Source of the DNA: Candidatus Kapaibacterium sp.
GTDB lineage: Bacteria; Bacteroidota; Ignavibacteria; Kapaibacteriales; NICIL-2
Direction of reading: 5' to 3'
DNA length: 64,000 nucleotides
Assembly (NCBI GenBank): GCA_026003475.1
Contig: BPHJ01000001.1
Coordinates: forward strand, 382,545-446,544
Positions 1 to 8,169 of the stretch are shown piece by piece. The position numbers and the translations under genes were made by a program. Positions within the stretch are counted from its first letter, which is position 1. Each line of letters starts with the position of its first letter. The notes below the pieces were generated by a model. It saw nothing but the letters and a program-made list of their open reading frames with translations. It was not told the origin of the DNA and searched no databases.

Positions 1-1358
1 CCGGTGATGACAAGCCGGAGGAGTGTTCCTATTCGGCGAAAGGGTAAGGAATGCTCACGGGCAAATGCCGACAGCCGCTCTTGCAGCGCAGCGGCAGTGA
101 ATGGTTCGGTTTGCTCGATGAGCGCGCTCAACGCATCGAGGAGGGTGTGGCTATCGTTGGTCCAAACACTGTTGAAAAACGACTCGTCATAGTCGGGTGC
201 TGTGAACATGTAGCGCGCAAAGTCAACCAATTCAGGCAAGCGGTGGATGCGCTCGTGGAGGAGCGTGATCACTTGGCCAATGTAGATATCGGGTGCGGAC
301 CATCCCCGCTCGGCAAGCAGTGGGCGAAGCTGGGCAATCAACCGTGGCAGATCGCTCTGGACAAAGCGCTTGAGGTATTGTGCGTTCATCCATTCGAGCT
401 TCGATAGGTCGAAGACCGCGCCTGCTTTATTGACGCGCTCGAGCGTAAATGCTTCGACGAGTTCTTCGAGGGTGTACAGCTCCCGATCCGCGGACGGATT
501 CCACCCCAGGAGAGCAATGAAATTCACGATTGCTTCGGGGAAGTAGCCCTTGGCGATGTAGTCGCGGACAGCAACGTCGCCATGACGCTTGCTAAGCTTC
601 GATCGGTCCGGGTTGAGCAGGAGCGGCAGATGGGCAAACGCGGGTGGTTCCCAACCGAAAGCTTCGTAGAGCAACAAATGCTTCGGCGTCGAGGGCAGCC
701 ACTCCTCGCCACGGATGACATGTGTGATGCCCATCAGATGGTCGTCCACAACATTTGCCAAATGGTAGGTGGGGAAGCCATCGCTTTTGAGCAGGATTTG
801 GTCGTCAACATCCTTGCAGGGAACAACGATCGTACCACGAATGATGTCGGTGAACTTGACCTCGCCATGGAGGGGCACCTTCAAGCGAATGGTTGCGGGT
901 TCGCCGGCTGCAAGAAGTCGGCGTGTTTCTTCCTGTCCGAGCGTGTATTGGTTGCGCATCGAGCTGCGATCATAGTGAGGAGCGATGCCGGCAGCTTGCT
1001 GCCGCTGTCGCATGCGGTCGAGTTCTTCGGGTGTGTCGAAGGCATAGTAGGCTGTACCGCGCTCGAGCAGCAGTTGAGCATGCTGGCGATACAGCTCGGT
1101 ACGCTCACTCTGAACGTAGGGACCGGCCGGACCGCCATGGACGGGTGACTCGTCGGGTTCGATGCCAGCCCAACGAAGCGAATCGAGGATGTCCTCGACC
1201 GAGCCAGGGACATATCGTGTGCGGTCGGTATCCTCGATGCGGAGAATGAACCGCCCGCCGTGGTGTCGTGCAAACAGGTAGTTGTAGAGCGCCGTCCGCA
1301 AACCGCCAATGTGGAGGTAGCCTGTCGGGGACGGCGCAAACCGAACGCGGACACTCAT
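1..1358 (-). CDS. gltX: Glutamate--tRNA ligase (3' end outside window)
   Basis: Class I aminoacyl-tRNA synthetase that charges tRNA-Glu with glutamate in the cytoplasm. The first 452 residues are visible and the C-terminus lies beyond the left edge. The protein opens with the class I nucleotide-binding signature (PSPTGYLHIGG, HIGH-type motif at residues 16-19) and carries the KLSKR motif near residue 253. It then continues into the helical anticodon-binding region. That region excludes the short paralogue GluQ-RS, which lacks it, although the neighbours are queuosine genes. The ATG at 1358 overlaps the queD stop codon as ATGA, so it is the third gene of a queF-queD-gltX operon and is probably translationally coupled. 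Confidence 0.95.
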   Translation of the reverse strand, partial: MSVRVRFAPSPTGYLHIGGLRTALYNYLFARHHGGRFILRIEDTDRTRYVPGSVEDILDSLRWAGIEPDESPVHGGPAGPYVQSERTELYRQHAQLLLERGTAYYAFDTPEELDRMRQRQQAAGIAPHYDRSSMRNQYTLGQEETRRLLAAGEPATIRLKVPLHGEVKFTDIIRGTIVVPCKDVDDQILLKSDGFPTYHLANVVDDHLMGITHVIRGEEWLPSTPKHLLLYEAFGWEPPAFAHLPLLLNPDRSKLSKRHGDVAVRDYIAKGYFPEAIVNFIALLGWNPSADRELYTLEELVEAFTLERVNKAGAVFDLSKLEWMNAQYLKRFVQSDLPRLIAQLRPLLAERGWSAPDIYIGQVITLLHERIHRLPELVDFARYMFTAPDYDESFFNSVWTNDSHTLLDALSALIEQTEPFTAAALQERLSAFAREHSLPFRRIGTLLRLVIT

Positions 1359-1804
1359 GCTTTTGTGGAAGGAAGTGAAAGTGATAGCTCGCACTCAGCG
1401 TAGGCAGTGGCAGTCTCGTAGAGCCGCACTTGCAGCCGCTCCAAATTCTCGTACCGCCGAAGCTGCTGGGCAAGGTGATCGGCGATCCATCGGCAGATGT
1501 TCTCGACCGTTGTGGTGAAGGGAACGTGGACCACTTTGAAGTCCGGGTGATCGCGGAAAAAACGCTGCATGACTTCATCGCCGCTGTCGCACAGGAACGC
1601 ATGGTCGAGCATCGCAACGATGGGCTCGACTGCTGCTGCCAGGTCGTAGAAATCCATGACCATACCATTGGCATCGGGTGTGCCGACAATGGCAACGCGC
1701 ATGCGGTAGGAATGGCCGTGGATGTTGGAGCAATGCCCGGCGTGGAAGGGGAGGCGATGCCCCATTTCCCACCGAAACTCTTTGGCGATGGTCAGCGTGC
1801 TCAT
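1355..1804 (-). CDS. queD: 6-carboxy-5,6,7,8-tetrahydropterin synthase
   Basis: Converts dihydroneopterin triphosphate to 6-carboxytetrahydropterin, the first committed step toward preQ0 and queuosine. The 149-aa product has the PTPS-fold signature. Zinc-ligand histidines are at H16, H29 and H31, and the cysteine (C25) just before the NIHGH motif fits the catalytic cysteine of the QueD subgroup. The ATG at 1804 is chosen because it begins exactly at the conserved N-terminus and overlaps the queF stop as ATGA; an upstream in-frame start would run through queF. It sits between queF and gltX in one operon. Confidence 0.93.
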   Translation of the reverse strand: MSTLTIAKEFRWEMGHRLPFHAGHCSNIHGHSYRMRVAIVGTPDANGMVMDFYDLAAAVEPIVAMLDHAFLCDSGDEVMQRFFRDHPDFKVVHVPFTTTVENICRWIADHLAQQLRRYENLERLQVRLYETATAYAECELSLSLPSTKA

Positions 1805-2160
1805 TGACTTGTAGGGCGTTTGTAGGTTGCTTCGATGATCGAGTGAATGCCGCCGCGGGTGCGCCACTCAGTTGTAACGGTCATTTCGTCGGGGTCGCAG
1901 GCAGCTACCAAGTCGTCGAGAATTTTGTTGGTGACCGCTTCGTAGAAAATGCCTTCGTTACGGTAGCCGAGGAAGTAGTACTTGAGCGATTTGAGCTCGA
2001 TACAGGAATGCCGCGGCACGTAACGAACCGTTACCGTCCCAAAGTCGGGCAATCCCGTTTTGGGGCAAACGGAGGTGAATTCAGGATTGACGTGCGTAAT
2101 CGTGTAGCGACGGTCGGGTGCTGGATTGGGAAAGGTCTCGATTGTTGCTGCAGTGCTCAT
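1801..2160 (-). CDS. queF: NADPH-dependent 7-cyano-7-deazaguanine (preQ0) reductase
   Basis: Reduces the nitrile of preQ0 to the aminomethyl group of preQ1 using NADPH, the last step before insertion into tRNA. The 119-aa protein is the short unimodular (YkvM-like) type. The active-site cysteine is C32 (SVCPKTGLPDFG), the conserved Asp is D39, and a CIELKSLK segment follows. The ATG at 2160 is preferred over an upstream one because it starts just before the conserved region and leaves 34 nt to a TAGTTTTG -7 element. It is the first gene of the operon; queC and queE are not in the window. Confidence 0.94.
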   Translation of the reverse strand: MSTAATIETFPNPAPDRRYTITHVNPEFTSVCPKTGLPDFGTVTVRYVPRHSCIELKSLKYYFLGYRNEGIFYEAVTNKILDDLVAACDPDEMTVTTEWRTRGGIHSIIEATYKRPTSQ

Positions 2161-2194
2161 GGTGTCACCAGTACGCTGTGCATCATACTGCATG

Positions 2195-2202
2195 CAAAAC
2201 TA
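2195..2202 (-). promoter_or_regulatory. Candidate -7 element (TAGTTTTG) for queF-queD-gltX
   Basis: On the minus strand this reads TAGTTTTG, an exact match to the Bacteroidota -7 consensus TAnnTTTG, 34 nt before the queF ATG. No clear -33 TTTG is seen at the expected spacing, so this is a -7-only call. Confidence 0.45.
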
Positions 2203-2233
2203 CGGCAGATGTCGTGCCTGCGTGGCTCATGAT

Positions 2234-2291
2234 TGGGCTGGCAATGCGTATTTTCGCAGCCCATCCTGTCAGCGCTTAGCGAAGCGTTGAC
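2234..2291 (+). other. Two tandem stem-loops upstream of rpsF
   Basis: The first inverted repeat pairs TGGGCTG (2234-2240) with CAGCCCA (2257-2263). The second pairs GTCAGCGCTT (2268-2277) with AAGCGTTGAC (2282-2291) around an AGCG loop, ten pairs including one G-U. Both lie between the divergent queF and rpsF genes. They could be a structured rpsF leader or DNA-level palindromes. I see no clear match to the S6:S18 leader motif. Confidence 0.4.
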
Positions 2292-2315
2292 TAGTTGAAC
2301 AGATTGTTCTACTAT
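2287..2315 (+). promoter_or_regulatory. Possible sigma70-like promoter for rpsF-rplI
   Basis: TTGACT (2287-2292), a 17-bp spacer and TACTAT (2310-2315) resemble the general -35/-10 pattern. The predicted transcript start would be only about 11 nt before the rpsF ATG. Other promoters in this window look Bacteroidota-like, so this match may be fortuitous. Confidence 0.25.
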
Positions 2316-2332
2316 CCACAGGAACAGCATCC

Positions 2333-2743
2333 ATGAGCACTCGTCGGCTGTACGAGACGACGTACATCCTCAATGCAACACTCGAAGACGCTGAGATCGA
2401 GGAAGCCATTAGTCGCATCAGCGAATACATTGTCCACCACGGTGGCACTATTCGTGAAGTCAATCGCTGGGGACGCCGGCGCATGGCGTATCCGATCAAA
2501 AAGCGGTACAATGGTTTCTATGTTCACTGCATTTTCGAAGCACCCCCCAGTTCGGTGCCGGTGATCGAGCGTTTCTTGATTCTCGACGATAGCGTGCTTC
2601 GCCACTTGACCGTGCAGCTATCGGAGCGTCTCATCGAGTACCGCAAGCAGCGCGAAGCAATGGGTAGCCAGGACGCACCAGCAGCGGCGGACGCAAAGAC
2701 GCAAACACCGGCAACCGTTAGTGACACCGCGAACGAGGAATAA
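2333..2743 (+). CDS. rpsF: 30S ribosomal protein S6
   Basis: Component of the small-subunit platform that binds 16S rRNA together with S18. The 136-aa product begins RRLYETTYIL and contains the usual WGRRRMAYPI strand. After the core fold (about residue 100) it has an Ala/Thr/Asp-rich, probably disordered tail. The ATG at 2333 follows an AGGA-type ribosome binding site at about 2319-2322. It is followed after only 22 nt by rplI; the usual intervening ssb/priB and rpsR genes are absent. Confidence 0.95.
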   Translation: MSTRRLYETTYILNATLEDAEIEEAISRISEYIVHHGGTIREVNRWGRRRMAYPIKKRYNGFYVHCIFEAPPSSVPVIERFLILDDSVLRHLTVQLSERLIEYRKQREAMGSQDAPAAADAKTQTPATVSDTANEE

Positions 2744-2765
2744 CTCCACCACTGACAGCTTACCC

Positions 2766-3212
2766 ATGAAGGTCATCTTGCGAGAAAATATTCCCCAGCT
2801 TGGCAGCGTCGGCGACGTTGTCGAGGTGCGAGATGGATTTGCGCGAAACTATCTGATCCCACGCGAGCTTGCCTACTATGCATCCCCGTCGGCACTCAAG
2901 CGCATCGAATTCGAGCGCAAACAGTATGAGCGCAAGCAACAGCGTCTGCGCGAACAAGCCGAACTGACGGCCGCCCAACTTGCTGAATTGCAGATTTCTA
3001 TCCCGATGCGCGTCGGCGAGGAAGGGAAGCTCTTCGGCTCGGTAACACCCCAGATGATTGCCGACGAACTTGCCCTCCGGGGCTTCCACATTGATCGCCG
3101 CTCGATCGTTCTCGACGAGCCAATCAAGACGCTCGGCATCTACGAGGTGAAGGTGCGCCTGTTCCAGGACATCGTCGGCACGCTCAAAGTGTGGGTCATT
3201 AGCCAAGAATGA
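2766..3212 (+). CDS. rplI: 50S ribosomal protein L9
   Basis: Large-subunit protein with two globular domains joined by a long helix. The 148-aa product starts MKVILRENIPQLG and has the family's N-terminal signature (GDVVEVRDGFARNYLIP). A highly charged connecting helix follows at about residues 40-80, then a C-terminal RNA-binding domain. The start at 2766 is chosen because the in-frame extension upstream would overlap rpsF and does not resemble L9. It is co-transcribed with rpsF. Confidence 0.95.
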   Translation: MKVILRENIPQLGSVGDVVEVRDGFARNYLIPRELAYYASPSALKRIEFERKQYERKQQRLREQAELTAAQLAELQISIPMRVGEEGKLFGSVTPQMIADELALRGFHIDRRSIVLDEPIKTLGIYEVKVRLFQDIVGTLKVWVISQE

Positions 3213-3225
3213 TCCCACGGTGTCT

Positions 3226-4956
3226 ATGACTGTGGCGTGCCGGACGCAATGGCACTGGTGGCGATCCCTGCTGGTGTGTGCATGCTGGGTGCTTGGATCG
3301 CTCCCCCTTTCGGCGCGCGACAGTAGTGATGTTGTTCTGACCGCTCTCACCACCGAGCTTGCTCGCTGGCAGACGGCGCTTGCTACTGCCAAGCCGCCTG
3401 CGTACTTCATTGGCTATTGGGTGTACGATCAGCAAGTGATGGTCCTTTCTGCCGAGAACGGTGCACTCGAGACAGCAACCTGCACCCACCGTCGCTTGCT
3501 CGACGTCAGTGTCCGTGTCGGCAGCTATCAGCTCGACAATACCCACATTCTCCGCGGCAGCAGCGCTATTCAGTTCGGTCGGGGAACCAGTTCTGTTCCA
3601 CTACCGCTCGATGGGGATGCCGAAGCTCTGCGCCAGGTGATCTGGCTTGCAACGGACCGCACCTACAAGGCAGCCCTTGAGCGCTACGAGAAAGTGCTCA
3701 CCAATCGTGCAGTCAAGGTACGCGAAGAAGATAGCTCTGCTGACTTCAGCCCTGCACTCCCACAGCGTACCTACGAACGTGCAATTCCGCTCCCATGTGA
3801 CACTGCCCAGTGGGCAACGCGCATCCGCCGGCTGTCGGCCTTGCTGCTCGGTCAGCCCCACGTTCTCGGCGGAGATGTTACGCTCCGCGCAGAGGTGGAA
3901 AGGCGCTATTTCGTGACCAGCGAGGGGACTGCATTGGTGACCACCGAGCCACAGTGGCGAATTACCATCAGCGCACGCACCAAAGCCGACGACGGCATGA
4001 TATTGCCGCTGTATCGAACATATCTGGCTCGCAGCCCTGAACGCCTGCCGTCACAGGATTCGCTCGAGCGTGATGTTGAGGACTTGGTTGCGCTCCTTGC
4101 CCAGCTTCGGACGGCGCCGGTGCTAGATTCGTATGCCGGTCCGGCGCTCCTTTCCGGGCGTGCAGCAGGCGTCTTCTTCCACGAAATCTTCGGTCATCGC
4201 GCCGAGGGGCACCGTATCAAGGATCCCAGCTCCAGCCAGACGCTCAAACCATTCGTCGGCAAGCAGCTCCTGCCATCGTTTCTCGATGTTGTCTTCGATC
4301 CTACGATTGATCGTTATGCAGGCGTCGAACTTGCAGGCACGTACCGTTTCGATGATGAAGGGGTGCCAGCCCAGCGGGTCGTTAGTGTCGAGGGAGGCAT
4401 CTTTCGAAACTTTTTGATGTGTCGGTCCCCGATTGAGGGCTTCCCCGCATCGAACGGACATGGACGCAAGCAGGCTGGCTATGCACCGGTGGCACGCCAA
4501 TCGAATTTGCTTGTTCTTGCCCGGGAGCATGTGCCTTTCGATTCTCTCAAAGAGATGTTACGCGCTGCTTGCCGTCGCGAGGGTAAACCCTACGGGCTGT
4601 ACTTTGTGGACATAGTCGGAGGCTTTACCTTCACGTCCCGAACAATCCCGAATGCATTCACCGTGCAGCCGCTCGTTGTGTACAAAGTCTTTGCCGATGG
4701 TTCGCCTGACGAGCTCATTCGTGGAGTTGATTTTATCGGCACACCACTGGCAACGTTTGCGAACATCGTGGCTGCATCCGACGAGGTCGGTGTTTTCAAT
4801 GGCATTTGCGGTGCCGAATCGGGGAACGTTCCGGTCTCAGCGTGTGCACCAGCGCTGCTTGTTTCCAAAATCGAAGTGCAGAAAAAAGCGAAATCGGAAT
4901 CGAAGCCGCCGTTGCTCCCGCCGCCTGTTCCCACAACTGGTGAGGTAGCGCCGTGA
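3226..4956 (+). CDS. Exported TldD/PmbA-family metallopeptidase-like protein
   Basis: A member of the TldD/PmbA (U62) family, whose known members are cytosolic zinc proteases that process microcins and antitoxins. Here an N-terminal hydrophobic stretch ending in LPLSA looks like a signal peptide, so the protein is probably periplasmic or outer-membrane associated. The metal-binding motif HEIFGH is intact near residue 320, followed by the family's R-x-D-D-E-G region and a GNG/GIC-type C-terminal glycine-rich segment. Substrate is unknown. The ATG at 3226 is used; a GTG two codons upstream is equally possible. The next gene, a diverged paralogue, overlaps its stop by GTGA, so the two are translationally coupled. 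Confidence 0.8.
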   Translation: MTVACRTQWHWWRSLLVCACWVLGSLPLSARDSSDVVLTALTTELARWQTALATAKPPAYFIGYWVYDQQVMVLSAENGALETATCTHRRLLDVSVRVGSYQLDNTHILRGSSAIQFGRGTSSVPLPLDGDAEALRQVIWLATDRTYKAALERYEKVLTNRAVKVREEDSSADFSPALPQRTYERAIPLPCDTAQWATRIRRLSALLLGQPHVLGGDVTLRAEVERRYFVTSEGTALVTTEPQWRITISARTKADDGMILPLYRTYLARSPERLPSQDSLERDVEDLVALLAQLRTAPVLDSYAGPALLSGRAAGVFFHEIFGHRAEGHRIKDPSSSQTLKPFVGKQLLPSFLDVVFDPTIDRYAGVELAGTYRFDDEGVPAQRVVSVEGGIFRNFLMCRSPIEGFPASNGHGRKQAGYAPVARQSNLLVLAREHVPFDSLKEMLRAACRREGKPYGLYFVDIVGGFTFTSRTIPNAFTVQPLVVYKVFADGSPDELIRGVDFIGTPLATFANIVAASDEVGVFNGICGAESGNVPVSACAPALLVSKIEVQKKAKSESKPPLLPPPVPTTGEVAP

Positions 4957-6734
4957 TTGCTCGTGCCGTTGCGCTCGTTGGAATAATCGCCGTGGTAGCT
5001 ACTGCGCAGCTTCCATCGTGGGTGCTTGATGCACAACGGGCACTACGCGACGAAATCCGTCGCTCGATGGATAGTCTGGCAATCGAAGGAATCAAAAAGC
5101 CGTACTACCTGGAATACACGTTGCGCTACCGGTGGTCGGCACGAGCCAGCGTCGCCTATGGTGCTGTCCTCGATAGTGAGCGTACCCAAACAGCACGGGT
5201 GACGGTGGGCATTCGCGTCGGTTCGCCAGAGCGTGATAACACGAATTTTTTCGATGCTGCCCTGCTCTTTTTCGGTGGCGGAGAGCAAGAGGAACCCTAC
5301 CGGAACCGATTGATTCCGCACGAACTAACCTATGGGGTACTCCGGCGCCAGCTCTGGTTGGCAACCGATGCTGCCTATAAGGCGGCAGTGGAGCAGTACG
5401 CCAAGAAAGAAGCAGTGCTCAAAAACCGCGTACAGCGCGATACCACGCCGGACTTTGTTCTCCTTCCGCCAGCAACTGTGGCAGATACCGCAGCGCCATT
5501 GCCTCGGGTGTCGCTGGGAACAGTCGTTGCGCACCTCGAACGGATTTCTGCCATTGCCCGCGAATATCCAGCGCTCCAGCAGGCAACGATCACGTTCGAA
5601 CACCTGCCAGAACTTGTGCTCTTTGTCAACAGCGAGGGGCGTTCTGCAGTGAAGATCCATCGGCAGGTTGGGATCGAGATTGTTGCTACCACGCAGGCAG
5701 CCGATGGAATGCCGCTGGCGCAGACGTACGCTGTCTATGCCCGCACGCTGGAGGAACTCCCCTCGTGGGATTCACTGGCACGCGCGCTGCGCGGTTTGGC
5801 ACAGCGCTTGACAAACCAGGCCGCCGCCCCAGCAATCGAGGAGCCCTATTCGGGTCCGGTCCTCTTCCGTGGCCAAGCAGCAGCGGAGCTGTTTGCGCAG
5901 GTGTTTGCGCCAAACCTTGTGGCACAGCGACCCCAGCTCTCGGAACAAGGCGTCCAACAACAGGAGCGGTTTGGTGCATTCCAGAACAAGCTTGGTGCGC
6001 GCGTGATGGCTGAATTCCTCTCCGTTGAGAGTGCACCACAGCAAACGATGATTGGCAATGTTCCGGCTGCTGCTGCATACCGCATTGACGATGAAGGAAT
6101 CCAGCCTGAACCACTGACCCTGGTGCGGGGTGGCTATCTGGAACACCTGCTCAGCTCGCGGGTGCCCACGCGACGAATTCGGTACTCCAACGGACGTTCG
6201 CGCGGTGGCGGAGCAATGTACGATGTCCTCCTGCTCCGTTGCAACGATCGCAGCCGCGTGGCCAGCGACGCACAACTGCTCGATCGCATGATGAGCATCC
6301 TCAAGCGTCGTGATCTGCCGTATGGCTACATTGTCACCGAACTGCTCAACCAGAATTTGCTCTACACGGCAGTGTACCAGCAAACCGGTGGCACCTTTCC
6401 CTCGGGTGGTGATAACCACATTCCGGCTCTCACGGTGGAACGCATCTGGCGCGACGGTCGCCGCGAGCGTGTGCGGGGCGTGGTCGTTTCTCCTGGTGGC
6501 TATCAAGTATTTCGCGATGTGGTTGCTGTTGGTCGGTCGCAGTACGTCCAAAACCTGCTTGCACCATCGGTGATTTCTCCCTACCAGACCGGTGGTGCTC
6601 AGTACGTGCTTGCAACCATCGCAACCCCGGACCTGCTGGTTGAGGACGTCGAGCTGCGCCCGATCGAGGATGGATTCCCAACGCCACCGCTCATTCCTGG
6701 CCCGCTGGCGGAACGAGCTGGCGGCCGCAAGTAG
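4953..6734 (+). CDS. Exported TldD/PmbA paralogue lacking the HExxxH site
   Basis: This 593-aa protein aligns by eye with its upstream neighbour throughout: LWLATDxAYKAAxExY, the PYSGPVLFRGQAAAELF region, YRIDDEGI and YSNGRSRGGG. Where the neighbour has HEIFGH, it reads AQVFAP (about residue 312), so both zinc-ligand histidines and the glutamate are missing. It starts with a short signal-like segment (ARAVALVGIIAVVATAQ). The GTG start overlaps the previous stop codon. The likely reading is a catalytically inactive partner, analogous to TldD working with the HExxxH-free TldE/PmbA, but both members here appear to be exported. Function is unproven. Confidence 0.75.
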   Translation: MIARAVALVGIIAVVATAQLPSWVLDAQRALRDEIRRSMDSLAIEGIKKPYYLEYTLRYRWSARASVAYGAVLDSERTQTARVTVGIRVGSPERDNTNFFDAALLFFGGGEQEEPYRNRLIPHELTYGVLRRQLWLATDAAYKAAVEQYAKKEAVLKNRVQRDTTPDFVLLPPATVADTAAPLPRVSLGTVVAHLERISAIAREYPALQQATITFEHLPELVLFVNSEGRSAVKIHRQVGIEIVATTQAADGMPLAQTYAVYARTLEELPSWDSLARALRGLAQRLTNQAAAPAIEEPYSGPVLFRGQAAAELFAQVFAPNLVAQRPQLSEQGVQQQERFGAFQNKLGARVMAEFLSVESAPQQTMIGNVPAAAAYRIDDEGIQPEPLTLVRGGYLEHLLSSRVPTRRIRYSNGRSRGGGAMYDVLLLRCNDRSRVASDAQLLDRMMSILKRRDLPYGYIVTELLNQNLLYTAVYQQTGGTFPSGGDNHIPALTVERIWRDGRRERVRGVVVSPGGYQVFRDVVAVGRSQYVQNLLAPSVISPYQTGGAQYVLATIATPDLLVEDVELRPIEDGFPTPPLIPGPLAERAGGRK

Positions 6735-6770
6735 CAGTTTCGTTTCTTTTACTGGCTCAGACAATCTGCC

Positions 6771-8111
6771 ATGGCACGCACGATTGCAATTATTGGCACT
6801 GGATACGTTGGTTTAGTTTCTGGCGTCTGCTTTGCTGAGCACGGAAATACTGTGTGGTGTGTGGACGTGGACCAGGCAAAACTGGAACGGCTGCAGAGGG
6901 GAGAGGCGGTGATCTATGAACCTGGCTTGGAACCAATGCTCCAACGGAATCTTCATGAAGGGCGCCTCCTGTTCACCAACGATCTTTCCCAAGCAGTCCG
7001 TCATGCAACGGTACTGTTTTTGTGTCTGCCCACGCCGCCAGACGCTGATGGAGCTGCTGACGTGCGTGCTGTCCTCGAAACCGCCGAGCGGATTGCACAC
7101 ATCGTTCGTGATGAAGGCATTGACCAACTGCGTATCGTGGTGACTCGGAGCACAGTACCTGTCGGTACTGCTGCGATGGTTCGAGAACGTGTTCATGCTC
7201 TTGCACCTGCTGCGGATATTCGCGTTGCCAGCAACCCAGAGTTCATGAGCGAAGGAAATGCTGTCCGCGAGACACTGACCCCTGATCGCGTCGTCATCGG
7301 CACTCGTGATCCAGAGGTCATCGCCATGCTGCAGGAACTCTACCGCCCCTTTGTCAACAACTACGACCGCCCGCTCTTGGTCATGGACGAAAAGAGTGCC
7401 GAGGTGACCAAGTATGCAGCCAATGCATTCTTGGCTCTGCGGATTTCGTTCATGAACGAGTTGAGTGTCTATTGCGATGCTGTTGGTGCAGATATCGAGT
7501 TGGTGCGCACTGGAATCGGCTTTGATCCACGCATTGGCCGCTCGTACCTGCATGCGGGCCTTGGATTCGGAGGAAGTTGCTTACCTAAAGACATTCGTGC
7601 ACTGGCACAATCAGCTCGTCAAGCAGGGACTCCGCTGCGCTTGGTGGAGCACACCTGGCAAATCAACCTCGACCAATTACGACGCTTTGCCGATCGCATT
7701 CGTCAGCGATTTGGTGGAACTATTTCGGGACGTCGTTTTGGACTGTGGGGTCTTGCCTTCAAGCCGAATACCGACGATGTTCGCGAGTCTCCTGCGCACA
7801 AGCTTATCGCACTGTTGCGCGCAGAGGGTGCGCAGATTTGCGCTTACGATCCCGAGGCAATGACGTCAACGCGCCGCGTGTTGGGCGACCAAATCGAATA
7901 TGCGTCGGATATGTATGCTGCACTCGAGGGTGCCGATGCTCTCATCATCGCAACCGAATGGGCAGAGTTTCGGAATCCTGACTGGCAGCGCATGAAATCG
8001 TGCCTACATGGAAACATTATTTTTGATGGGCGAAACCTCTGGCAACCCAGTGAGATGGAGCAACTCGGCTTCGAGTATCATTCCATCGGGCGCCGGTCAG
8101 TCGTTCCATAG
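6771..8111 (+). CDS. ugd: UDP-glucose 6-dehydrogenase family protein
   Basis: NAD-dependent oxidation of a UDP-hexose to the uronic acid, providing precursors for capsule, exopolysaccharide or LPS. The 446-aa protein has an N-terminal Rossmann motif (GTGYVGLVSG), the E-P-G-L segment, and the catalytic cysteine in GFGGSCLPKD (Cys270). The C-terminal UDP-binding domain contains LAFKPNTDD. Some related enzymes use UDP-ManNAc or GDP-mannose, but the GLVSGVCFAE start and GGSCLPKD motif favour UDP-glucose. It follows the TldD-like pair by 36 nt. Confidence 0.9.
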   Translation: MARTIAIIGTGYVGLVSGVCFAEHGNTVWCVDVDQAKLERLQRGEAVIYEPGLEPMLQRNLHEGRLLFTNDLSQAVRHATVLFLCLPTPPDADGAADVRAVLETAERIAHIVRDEGIDQLRIVVTRSTVPVGTAAMVRERVHALAPAADIRVASNPEFMSEGNAVRETLTPDRVVIGTRDPEVIAMLQELYRPFVNNYDRPLLVMDEKSAEVTKYAANAFLALRISFMNELSVYCDAVGADIELVRTGIGFDPRIGRSYLHAGLGFGGSCLPKDIRALAQSARQAGTPLRLVEHTWQINLDQLRRFADRIRQRFGGTISGRRFGLWGLAFKPNTDDVRESPAHKLIALLRAEGAQICAYDPEAMTSTRRVLGDQIEYASDMYAALEGADALIIATEWAEFRNPDWQRMKSCLHGNIIFDGRNLWQPSEMEQLGFEYHSIGRRSVVP

Positions 8112-8113
8112 CG

Positions 8114-8140
8114 GGTGTGGATGAGTCTATCCTCCACACC
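8114..8140 (+). terminator. Weak terminator-like hairpin after ugd
   Basis: GGTGTGGA (8114-8121) pairs with TCCACACC (8133-8140) across an 11-nt loop, just after the ugd stop. No T-run follows, so it may be a processing or pausing structure rather than an intrinsic terminator. Confidence 0.3.
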
Positions 8141-8169
8141 GTCGGTGCAGCAATGAGCAAAGGAGTGCT

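Noticed and set aside
1-1358. GluQ-RS (glutamyl-queuosine tRNA-Asp synthetase) in place of GltX
   Set aside because: The visible 452 residues include the anticodon-binding helical region, which GluQ-RS lacks.
2161-2332. preQ1 riboswitch before queF
   Set aside because: No C-rich hairpin loop with the adjacent A-rich tail and anti-Shine-Dalgarno pairing could be found in the 34-nt leader.
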